A stretch of DNA of 47,507 nt from JBBQYA01 sp038209155 (GTDB taxonomy: Bacteria > Bacteroidota > Bacteroidia > Sphingobacteriales > Sphingobacteriaceae): positions 1-47,507 of the forward strand of contig JBBQYA010000011.1 in the NCBI GenBank assembly GCA_038209155.1, in the 5' to 3' direction. The first letter of the stretch is position 1. Each line of letters opens with the position of its first letter. Made by a program: the position numbers and the translations under genes. This document shows positions 1-6,428 of the stretch, piece after piece. Below the pieces are notes generated by a model, which had not been told where the DNA came from, made no database searches, and worked only from the letters and a program-made list of their open reading frames with translations.

Positions 1-210
1 TTGAGCCATATTCTGCATCCAATTATAGCCGATAGACCACATGGATGTAATAAGCAAAATCGGTTTTTCTTAAATAATTTTCAATTAAATACCATGCTTT
101 TGCATGCAAGCGAATTGGAATTTAATCATCCTGTTACTGGTGAAAGAATAGTTATAAAAGCTGAAATACAATCAGAGTTTGTAAGAATAAAAGAATTAAT
201 GAGTTGGTAA
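1..210 (+). CDS. truC: tRNA pseudouridine(65) synthase TruC, C-terminal part (5' end outside window)
   Basis: The frame is open from the first base, so this is the 3' end of a gene whose start and catalytic Asp lie upstream of the window. The visible 69 residues match the end of the RluA/TruC fold: a HPIIADRPHG segment followed by QNRFF, then MLLHASELEF and HPVTGE. In E. coli TruC the same order is HPIIGDSKHG, QNR, LMLHASQL and HPFTGE. The enzyme isomerises U65 in certain tRNAs. The TTG at position 1 is an internal Leu codon, not a start. The family assignment is firm from this C-terminal signature; the subfamily (TruC rather than another RluA member) is likely but rests only on the tail. Confidence 0.85.
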   Translation: MSHILHPIIADRPHGCNKQNRFFLNNFQLNTMLLHASELEFNHPVTGERIVIKAEIQSEFVRIKELMSW

Positions 211-223
211 TTTACTTACAAAT

Positions 224-277
224 AAAAAAGAATTATTTAGAAAAAGATTAAACGTTACTATTTTTCAATTCTTTTTT
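224..277. terminator. Possible bidirectional AT-rich terminator between convergent genes
   Basis: An 11-bp perfect inverted repeat (AAAAAAGAATT at 224-234, AATTCTTTTTT at 267-277) lies in the 91-bp gap between the convergent truC and 3-hydroxybutyryl-CoA dehydrogenase genes. The arms are A/T-rich, so each direction ends in its own U-tract. The loop of 32 nt is long, which keeps confidence low. Confidence 0.35.
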
Positions 278-301
278 CTATGAGCAATTACTCTTAAAAA
301 A

Positions 302-1192
302 TTATTTTCTCCAACGTTCGGCTACTTTTAATTCTTTCGATCCAGCCTTATATTCATAAAATCCATTTCCAGATTTAATTCCTTTATTTCCAGCCATAAC
401 CATATTTACTAATAGTGGGCAAGGAGCATATTTCTGATTTCCGAAACCATCATATAAAACATTTAATATTGCTAAACAAACATCTAAACCAATAAAATCT
501 GCCAATTGTAGTGGCCCCATCGGATGTGCCATTCCTAATTTCATTACTTGATCTATTTCTTCAACTCCTGCAACTCCTTCATAAAGTGTGCAAATCGCTT
601 CATTAATCATCGGCATTAAAATTCTATTTGCCACAAATCCAGGGTAATCATTTACTTCAACAGGGATTTTATTTAAGGTTTTTGAAAGATTCATAATGAT
701 TTCACAAGTCTTATTATCAGTCGTATACCCTCTGATAATTTCTACTAATTTCATTACTGGAACTGGATTCATAAAGTGCATTCCAATTACTTTTTCAGGT
801 CTTTTGGTAGCGGCTGCAATTTGAGTAATAGAAATAGAAGAAGTATTGCTTGCTAATATTGCTTCTGGTTTGCAATATTCATCTAGTGATTTGAAAATAG
901 AAAGTTTTAAAGTTAAATTTTCTGTGGCTGCCTCCACCACTAAATCCGCATCCTTAACTCCGACCGCCAAATCATTAAAAATACTCAGATTATCAATCGT
1001 TGATCTTTTGTTTTCTTCTGAGATTATCTGCTTAGAAAGCATTCTATCTAAGTTTTTTTCAATTGTGGTCATTGCATTTTTCAATGCTTCTTCCGAAGTA
1101 TCAATCATTGCAACTTGGTAACCGAATTGTGCAAAAGTATGTGCTATACCATTGCCCATTGCACCACATCCTATAACTGCTATTTTTTTCAT
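302..1192 (-). CDS. hbd: 3-hydroxybutyryl-CoA dehydrogenase (3-hydroxyacyl-CoA dehydrogenase family)
   Basis: A soluble NAD(P)-dependent enzyme that interconverts 3-hydroxybutyryl-CoA and acetoacetyl-CoA in fatty-acid or aromatic degradation or butyrate-type metabolism. The 296-residue length is that of the single-function HBD/PaaH/MmgB family. Residues 4-13 carry the Rossmann GxGxxG (IGCGAMG) and D31 closes the beta-alpha-beta unit. The catalytic His lies in MHFMNPVPVMKLVEI (H139, with E151 after it). The family signature NDYPGFVANRILMPMINEA follows near 182-200, then the C-terminal helical dimerisation domain. It stands alone, convergent with truC and separated from the next minus-strand gene by a strong terminator. 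No beta-oxidation partners are adjacent. Confidence 0.93.
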   Translation of the reverse strand: MKKIAVIGCGAMGNGIAHTFAQFGYQVAMIDTSEEALKNAMTTIEKNLDRMLSKQIISEENKRSTIDNLSIFNDLAVGVKDADLVVEAATENLTLKLSIFKSLDEYCKPEAILASNTSSISITQIAAATKRPEKVIGMHFMNPVPVMKLVEIIRGYTTDNKTCEIIMNLSKTLNKIPVEVNDYPGFVANRILMPMINEAICTLYEGVAGVEEIDQVMKLGMAHPMGPLQLADFIGLDVCLAILNVLYDGFGNQKYAPCPLLVNMVMAGNKGIKSGNGFYEYKAGSKELKVAERWRK

Positions 1193-1231
1193 ATTTGCCT
1201 ATTCGAGTGGGCAAATATAGTATAACATCCG

Positions 1232-1262
1232 AAAAAAAAATTCCGGCAATGTGCCGGAATTT
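1232..1262 (-). terminator. Intrinsic terminator of the 1266-1631 gene
   Basis: An 8-bp perfect, GC-rich stem (ATTCCGGC at 1240-1247, GCCGGAAT at 1253-1260) with a 5-nt loop starts 5 bases after the stop codon of the minus-strand gene at 1266-1631. On the minus strand it is followed by a run of T (A-run at 1232-1240 on the plus strand). This is one of the cleanest intrinsic terminators in the window. Confidence 0.9.
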
Positions 1263-1265
1263 AAA

Positions 1266-1631
1266 TTATTTTCTCCTCCTTTTCTGCTTCGCTTTTTCTT
1301 TCATTTCTACTTTCCATTGATCGTATTTTACGATTTGGTCATCATTGAAAATATTTTTTAATTGCGAATCACGATTTTTTTCTATTTCTAATCCTGCTCC
1401 CTTTACCTCAGGTTTTCCTCCTTCTGGCGGTCGAATGCTTTCTTTTCTTTGAGCAGCTTCCAAATTTATGTTGTATGCTTTCTCCTTTTGCGCATCATCC
1501 AAACCTATTTTAGATGCCATTCTTTCTGTAAAAGCTTTTGCCTTTTCTTCGGCGCTCCTTTTTGATTGAGCCATTATTGAAATAGAAAACAAGGTGAAAA
1601 TTCCAATAATTCCTAATTTAATTTTATTCAT
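1266..1631 (-). CDS. Small exported basic protein (Spy/DUF4890-like, function unknown)
   Basis: A 121-residue protein with a clear signal peptide (MNKIKLGIIGIFTLFSISIMAQ, cleavage after AQ). The mature part is charged and helical, with an AFTERMASKIGLDDAQKEKAYNIN segment that resembles the helical repeat of small periplasmic Spy/CpxP-like or DUF4890 proteins of Bacteroidota (metal- or stress-related, largely uncharacterised). It ends in a strongly basic tail (KEKAKQKRRRK). It is monocistronic by appearance, with its own terminator downstream and an LexA-like regulator gene 54 bp upstream on the same strand. The family assignment is by general resemblance only. Confidence 0.6.
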   Translation of the reverse strand: MNKIKLGIIGIFTLFSISIMAQSKRSAEEKAKAFTERMASKIGLDDAQKEKAYNINLEAAQRKESIRPPEGGKPEVKGAGLEIEKNRDSQLKNIFNDDQIVKYDQWKVEMKEKAKQKRRRK

Positions 1632-1685
1632 ACTATTTTATTTTTAAGCCAATAGGATGAATAAAAATTTAAAAGGTTTAATCTT

Positions 1686-2480
1686 TTATTTTTTTAAATA
1701 ATCAATCGTTCTTTGCAAATCGTGAATAATCGTATTTATTTTTTGCCCATCTCCAAGTTTTGGTGCTGCTGGCATAGCTGTACTTAAAAAAGCTTTCGCT
1801 TTCCAAACTTCTAAAATAGATTGATGAGAAATAGTATAATCCTCATAAATTGGATTGTCTGATTGTAAGGTTAAAGTACCAGAAGAAGTTAAATCATTTT
1901 TAATTCTTTTATAAACAATTCCTTCATCTACACTTACTATAATATAAGTTTCTGAAGTTTTAATATTTTTCCAATCGCTTATATATTCTGCAATAATATA
2001 GCTTCCACTTTCTATTGGCAACATACTATCTCCCTTGATTTCAAAGGCTCTAAAAGTTCCGTTTTTAAAAATAGGTAATGAGAATTTAGGTAAATCTTCA
2101 ACAAAGGTACTATCAGCAAAACCATTTAAATAACCAGCACTTGCCTTAATTCCTACCGCTTCTATGTTTTCATTATTTTCCTTATCAACCGTGATTGCCA
2201 ATATTCTTACATTTCCTGAATCGCTGAATTGAGTATTCTTTTTTTCTTTGGCTGTTTTATTTTTCAACCACTTTTCGTCCATTGTTTCATTAATAATTTC
2301 GGAAAAATTCACTTTAAAAAAAGTAGCCATTTCTTGAATAGTATCCATTTTTGGATCTGCTCTTCCTTCCTCATAAGCTCCAATTCTTGATCTTTTTATA
2401 GATAATGCAATTGCTAACTCTTCCTGAGTAAGGTTTTCTCGCTTTCGCAAAAATTTTAAATTATTTCCGATTTTTTTCAT
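1686..2480 (-). CDS. XRE-family transcriptional regulator with LexA/UmuD-like S24 peptidase domain
   Basis: The 264-residue protein begins with a Cro/CI-type helix-turn-helix (residues about 7-61: LRKRENLTQEELAIALSIKR with RIGAYEEGRADPKM). After a linker comes a peptidase S24 domain with the catalytic dyad serine in KGDSMLP (S152) and lysine in IVYKRIKN (K191). An Ala-Gly pair (A115-G116, in KASAGYLNG) sits where LexA/CI proteins self-cleave. The expected role is a repressor that autocleaves upon RecA/DNA-damage signalling, as known for LexA and CI; this is family inference. It is divergent from a GIY-YIG-like gene, with repeated TACTAA/TTAGTA half-sites between them (2494-2531). No phage genes are nearby, so it looks like a host LexA-type regulator, not a prophage repressor. 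Confidence 0.85.
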   Translation of the reverse strand: MKKIGNNLKFLRKRENLTQEELAIALSIKRSRIGAYEEGRADPKMDTIQEMATFFKVNFSEIINETMDEKWLKNKTAKEKKNTQFSDSGNVRILAITVDKENNENIEAVGIKASAGYLNGFADSTFVEDLPKFSLPIFKNGTFRAFEIKGDSMLPIESGSYIIAEYISDWKNIKTSETYIIVSVDEGIVYKRIKNDLTSSGTLTLQSDNPIYEDYTISHQSILEVWKAKAFLSTAMPAAPKLGDGQKINTIIHDLQRTIDYLKK

Positions 2481-2493
2481 GGATGTTATGAAT

Positions 2494-2531
2494 TACTAAA
2501 AAAATTAGTATTATTGCGTATAAAATTAGTA
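2494..2531. promoter_or_regulatory. Candidate operator of the S24 regulator (TACTAA/TTAGTA half-sites)
   Basis: TACTAA (2494-2499), five A, TTAGTA (2505-2510) form a perfect inverted repeat. A third TTAGTA copy lies at 2526-2531. All three are in the 86-bp divergent promoter region between the regulator (start 2480) and the GIY-YIG-like gene (start 2567). Autoregulation through this site is inferred from position and symmetry. Confidence 0.5.
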
Positions 2532-2566
2532 AAATTTCTTTTGCTGCCAAATAAAATTTAATCCTT

Positions 2567-2914
2567 ATGAAAAGCTTTATTTATTTCCTTACCGACAAAA
2601 ACCGTTCTATCATTCATATTGATCAAAGTTCTGATTTAGTGAAAACGGTAAATGTTATTCATGAAGCTAAGGATCTATTTTTTGAACTAATAGCTCAGCC
2701 AAATAGATTAGTTTATTTTGAAGAATATTCGAATGATGCACTTATGCACGAAAGACAAAAGCAATTAAAACGATTTACAAAAACTCAGAAGGAAAAATTA
2801 ATTAGAAGCGTAAATCCAGATTGGATTGATTTGAGTACAGGTTTACGACATGAAAAGGTATTGCAAACAAAAATGTTTAGTACAAAAGTTCCATTAAGCT
2901 TTTCTAGAAATTAA
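2567..2914 (+). CDS. GIY-YIG-like nuclease-superfamily protein with degenerate active site
   Basis: A 115-residue protein that aligns by eye with small UvrC-type GIY-YIG proteins: an N-terminal strand (FIYFLTDKNRSIIHI) in the place of GIY...YIG, a middle helix (SSDLVKTV), then LVYFEEY, the helix ALMHERQKQLKRFTKTQKEKLI and the ending NPDWIDLS, which match the usual LVYYE...A..RE.Q.K...R..K..LI....P.W.DL pattern. The YIG motif is replaced by HID and the catalytic Arg position after it is not evident (SSDLVKTV), so nuclease activity is doubtful. It shares a promoter region with the LexA-like regulator and could be under its control, which suggests a DNA-damage link (inference). A weak hairpin (3050-3063) followed by a T-run may end it. 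Confidence 0.65.
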   Translation: MKSFIYFLTDKNRSIIHIDQSSDLVKTVNVIHEAKDLFFELIAQPNRLVYFEEYSNDALMHERQKQLKRFTKTQKEKLIRSVNPDWIDLSTGLRHEKVLQTKMFSTKVPLSFSRN

Positions 2915-3109
2915 AATATCAAATTATTAAAAGTTTCGATTTGCTTAAGTGATTGCCTCTGAATACTTCTGTAGGTTATTGCATAATTTTTAACAAAAAT
3001 TATTAAATTTTGAATTAGTTGATTTTTTAAAAACTTGAAATTCTGAGAACATCTCAAAAGATGGATTTCATTTTTTTTTTGCAATCTAAAGAATAGAAAA
3101 AATGTCTTT

Positions 3110-4489
3110 CTATAAAAAAATCAAATCTTCTGGAAAACGATTGGCATGTTGGTAAGCTATATTTTTGATATAAAAATTTAAAGGACAAGGATTTAAATTT
3201 TGTGATAAATAATCTTTAGTCATATTTTCTTGTTCACAAATTAAGTAACCCATTCTGGTCACATTTCCTTGTTCGATAATTACAAATCCATTTTCATTTT
3301 CAGATCTTCCCTTAGTTTTTATAATAAAATTTTCTAAATCATCATGAATTTGAAGTAATGCTTGGTTTAAATGTTGGTTATATTTTTTTACTGAATATTT
3401 ATTAATACAATGGCTGCAATTAGGTGAAGAACATTTTATAAGATTCACAGATGGCTTTTGTAAACCGCAAAGGAAAAAGCATAAATCATAAGTTTCTGCT
3501 ATTTGTTTAATTTTTTCTATTGCAAGACTCAAATTTTCCAAAATTAAAATCGGATTTGAATATTTTCTTTTTCTATCAGCAACCAATCTAGTGTAACCAT
3601 TCAAATCTTCATAAGAATAAATAGCATAAAATATTTCAACAGTTTTTAAAGCTCGATTATATTTGGGCCAAGTATTTTTTATCATATTGGCTTCTTCTAT
3701 CAAAGCCATAATTTCTGTTCCTGTCTCCTTAAAATCAATAGTGTAAATCGTATTTAAAAAATCTTGTCGCTTTCTGCTTGTATCATCAGAAGAAAAATGA
3801 CTGATCACTCTTTGGCGAATATTTTTGGCTTTCCCCACATAAATTATTATTCCCTTTTTATCTTTAAACTGATAAATGCCAGGTGTATCTGGTAATATGT
3901 CTAAATTATTCTTTTGTAAATTTGGAGGTAACATCTGCTCTTTTGACTTCTTTTTCAATGATTCTTCCAAATAATTGCTAGAATCAGAATCTAAAATTTT
4001 CTGAAAAAGTAAAACTGTAGCATCTGCATCACCACCAGCTCTATGCTGATTATTAAGTGTAATATTTAAACTTCTGCAAATTTTTCCTAAACTATAAGAA
4101 GGGTAACCTGAAAGAATTTTTCTTGCAAGCCTCACCGTACATAGTTTTTTACAATTTAACTGATAATTATGAACAGCTAGTTGATTTTTTACAAATGAAT
4201 AATCGAAATTTACGTTATGAGCGATGAAAACTTTATCGTGTAATAAGTTGAAAATTTGAGCTGCAACCTCTACAAATTTTGGTGCTTCAGACACCATAAA
4301 ATTATCAATTCCAGTAAGTGAAGTAATAAAATAAGGAATGTTTTTTTCAGGATTAATTAATGTATCGAATTTTTCTATTACTTTTTCACCATCATGAATT
4401 CTTATGGCAATTTCTGTAATTCTATTATCAGAAGCAAAACTTCCAGTAGTTTCAATATCTACTATTGCATACAGAATTTGATTTTTCAT
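3110..4489 (-). CDS. DEDDh exonuclease (PolIII epsilon-like) fused to a UvrC-type GIY-YIG domain
   Basis: Residues 1-165 are a DnaQ-type 3'-5' exonuclease with all DEDDh residues: D11 and E13 (IVDIETTG), D96 (HNVNFDYSF), H149 and D154 (HRAGGDADA). Residues about 198-285 are a complete GIY-YIG domain (GIY 204-206, YVG 217-219, R227, and acidic E265/E266 in ALIEEANMIK). A C-terminal region of about 170 residues contains four Cys in a CSSPNCSHC-like cluster and is otherwise unknown. Such exonuclease-GIY-YIG fusions occur in several phyla and are proposed repair nucleases. I chose the ATG at 4489; a TTG four codons upstream is possible but unneeded. It is divergent from the gene at 4547, with 57 bp between starts. 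Confidence 0.85.
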   Translation of the reverse strand: MKNQILYAIVDIETTGSFASDNRITEIAIRIHDGEKVIEKFDTLINPEKNIPYFITSLTGIDNFMVSEAPKFVEVAAQIFNLLHDKVFIAHNVNFDYSFVKNQLAVHNYQLNCKKLCTVRLARKILSGYPSYSLGKICRSLNITLNNQHRAGGDADATVLLFQKILDSDSSNYLEESLKKKSKEQMLPPNLQKNNLDILPDTPGIYQFKDKKGIIIYVGKAKNIRQRVISHFSSDDTSRKRQDFLNTIYTIDFKETGTEIMALIEEANMIKNTWPKYNRALKTVEIFYAIYSYEDLNGYTRLVADRKRKYSNPILILENLSLAIEKIKQIAETYDLCFFLCGLQKPSVNLIKCSSPNCSHCINKYSVKKYNQHLNQALLQIHDDLENFIIKTKGRSENENGFVIIEQGNVTRMGYLICEQENMTKDYLSQNLNPCPLNFYIKNIAYQHANRFPEDLIFL

Positions 4490-4546
4490 GTTAAAGATCA
4501 AATGTAGAAATAAATGCTAATATTATTAGTAATTCAATAAATAATT

Positions 4547-5674
4547 ATGGATAAAAAATTGAAATTTAAAAATAGGATTTGTCAATTTCTCAAATTTATT
4601 TGTTCCCAAAATAAATCGTTATTCTTTTTGTTGTTTGCCTTTTTTCTTTTTAATCAACTATCTGTCGCACAGGAATTAGAAATTTTACATTCAGGAAAAT
4701 CAAGTCTGCGCGGTCTATCAGTAATTTCTGATCAAATAATATGGGCTTGCGGATCTGATGGAGTAATTCTTAGAACTACCAACGGAGGAAAATCTTGGCA
4801 AGAATTCTCCATTCCTAATTATAAAAATGCTGGCTTTAGAGATATTCATGCTTTCGATTCTGCCCATGCAATTGTAATGGCGATAGAAAATCCAGCTATG
4901 ATGTTTGAAACGAAAACAAGTGGTAGAATTTGGACTAAAATTTTTAATGTTGATCGAGAAGGAATGTTTTTGGATGCTTTTGATTTTTTACCTTCAGGAG
5001 AAGGAATTCTAATTGGAGATCCGATTAAAATAAATAATGACTCTCGTTTTTTTATAGCAGAAACCTTGGATTCTGGTAAAAACTGGCGTGCACTTGGAAC
5101 AGATTCAATAAATTCTAGTGATTATGGCAGAAAATTAATTGAAAATATACCAATTGCAAAATTAGGTGAAGCATGTTTTGCTTCTAGCGGAACTAATATT
5201 TTATTAATAAAACCTGCTGAGTATATATTCATTTCTGGTGGATTAGAATCCAGATTATTTTATAAAAACAAAATAATTGAGCTTCCTATTCTAAAAGGAA
5301 AAGAAACAACTGGCGCTAACTCAATTGCCTATTCACCACAAAGATTTTTATCTAGGCAAAAAGTAATGATTGTAGGTGGCAACTTTAATTCAGATTCCAT
5401 TAAAAACAAAAATGGAGTTTTACTAAAAGGAAAAAATTTTTTCAAAATAAAAATCTTACCAAACATTAAAGCGTATCGAAGTTGTGTGATTTTCCTGAAA
5501 AATAAAATGTGGATTACCACAGGACCAGCCGGAATAGAATTTACGAAGAATGATGGAAAAACATGGAAAAAAATAGCTGAAACAGGATTTTTTGCTGCGA
5601 AAAAATCTAAAGACGGAAATTATGTTTATTTTTCAGGAGGTGAAGCTAGAGTAGGGCGATTGCATATTAAATAG
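4547..5674 (+). CDS. Exported YCF48/BNR-type beta-propeller protein
   Basis: 375 residues with an N-terminal hydrophobic signal segment (about 24-42, ending in LSVAQ) after an unusually long basic leader; no alternative downstream Met is available. The body has the repeat pattern of YCF48/photosystem II assembly-like and sialidase BNR propellers: ILRTTNGGKSWQEF (about 84-97), TKTSGRIWTKIF, TLDSGKNWRAL and FTKNDGKTWKKIAETG. In Bacteroidota such proteins are called oxidoreductase or PSII-stability-like, but the true function is unknown. It probably sits in the periplasm or outer membrane. The assignment to the fold is good; no role can be given. Confidence 0.75.
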   Translation: MDKKLKFKNRICQFLKFICSQNKSLFFLLFAFFLFNQLSVAQELEILHSGKSSLRGLSVISDQIIWACGSDGVILRTTNGGKSWQEFSIPNYKNAGFRDIHAFDSAHAIVMAIENPAMMFETKTSGRIWTKIFNVDREGMFLDAFDFLPSGEGILIGDPIKINNDSRFFIAETLDSGKNWRALGTDSINSSDYGRKLIENIPIAKLGEACFASSGTNILLIKPAEYIFISGGLESRLFYKNKIIELPILKGKETTGANSIAYSPQRFLSRQKVMIVGGNFNSDSIKNKNGVLLKGKNFFKIKILPNIKAYRSCVIFLKNKMWITTGPAGIEFTKNDGKTWKKIAETGFFAAKKSKDGNYVYFSGGEARVGRLHIK

Positions 5675-5709
5675 TTATTTGTTTTTATTAATGAAAGTTT
5701 ATCTAAGAA

Positions 5710-6252
5710 TTAATCAATTCGATCAAAAAAACCTTGTTCCAAATTCAAAACTTCACACCATTCATATCTATGGTTTAGTGGTTTATCTTTTCTGTAATTT
5801 AAAATTTCATTTAAAATAGTTTCTCTGTAATCTGGATGCACAAATAAAGGAAACATACCAAAAATAGTAAAATCGTAAATAGCTGCATTCCAAAATTTCT
5901 TGAATTCGAAATATGGGTTTGACCGAATAATAGCTTCCTGTACCATAAAATCTTCATCTTTATTTAGTTCTGCAAAATAATAGAGCTTAAATTCTTGATA
6001 CAAATTATATTTAAGTACAATTAAACTGCCTTCTTCTACTCCCATTTCCAATATTTTTTCTGATGGGCGAAGTGTTGGAAGTCTAACTTCCGATAAGCCA
6101 GAAACTCTAAAGGCCTCCTCCGGTTCAAATCCTAAACTTAAATAATGTTTGAAATCATGTTGACGTAATGAAAGTACTTTTGCTAAACTTTCTTTTGGTG
6201 CAATAGCTGGTTTAATATCTAATTCTGCAGATTTGAAATTCCAATTTTTCAT
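5710..6252 (-). CDS. Conserved-looking protein of unknown function
   Basis: 180 residues, acidic to neutral, no signal peptide and no membrane segment. I do not recognise the family. It contains a stretch resembling a ligand-binding alpha/beta fold (EKILEMGVEEGSLIVLKYN) and a hydrophobic, aromatic-rich middle (FEFKKFWNAAIYDFTIFGMFPLFVHPDYRE). Codon use looks like its neighbours. It is a single gene between the convergent YCF48 gene and the S46 peptidase gene. Its upstream region holds a 10-bp inverted repeat and a 14-bp palindrome, suggesting dedicated control. Confidence 0.6.
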   Translation of the reverse strand: MKNWNFKSAELDIKPAIAPKESLAKVLSLRQHDFKHYLSLGFEPEEAFRVSGLSEVRLPTLRPSEKILEMGVEEGSLIVLKYNLYQEFKLYYFAELNKDEDFMVQEAIIRSNPYFEFKKFWNAAIYDFTIFGMFPLFVHPDYRETILNEILNYRKDKPLNHRYEWCEVLNLEQGFFDRID

Positions 6253-6267
6253 AACTTTTAGTTTATG

Positions 6268-6308
6268 AACTTCATTTTAGAAATTCATAACCCTAAAGAA
6301 ATGAAGTT
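6268..6308. promoter_or_regulatory. Inverted repeat upstream of the unknown gene 5710-6252
   Basis: Perfect 10-bp arms AACTTCATTT (6268-6277) and AAATGAAGTT (6299-6308) are separated by 21 bp and begin 16 bp upstream of the start codon at 6252. Pairing continues imperfectly inward (TTTAG with CTAAAG). This could form a 5'-leader hairpin in the mRNA or serve as a protein-binding site. No function is demonstrated. Confidence 0.4.
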
Positions 6309-6324
6309 GAAAAATGCTAAACAA

Positions 6325-6338
6325 GAGTATATATACTC
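6325..6338. promoter_or_regulatory. 14-bp perfect palindrome, candidate operator
   Basis: GAGTATATATACTC is its own reverse complement over 14 bp, and lies 73-86 bp upstream of the start codon of the unknown minus-strand gene. The position fits an operator near the promoter. Confidence 0.4.
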
Positions 6339-6364
6339 ATAATGAAAATAAATTTGTTGGTATT

Positions 6365-6401
6365 AAAAAAAATCTCAATTTCCTATGAAATAGAAAATGA
6401 G
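6365..6401 (-). terminator. Probable intrinsic terminator of the S46 peptidase gene
   Basis: On the minus strand a 9-bp stem with one mismatch (plus-strand arms CTCAATTTC 6374-6382 and GAAAATGAG 6393-6401) is followed by eight T (A-run 6365-6372). It starts 27 bp after the peptidase stop codon. Confidence 0.6.
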
Positions 6402-6428
6402 GTCTTTAAGATAAAAAATGCAATTTTC

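Noticed and set aside
2985..3001. AATTTTT/AAAAATT hairpin after the GIY-YIG-like gene
   Set aside because: A/T-only stem in AT-rich DNA; expected by chance.
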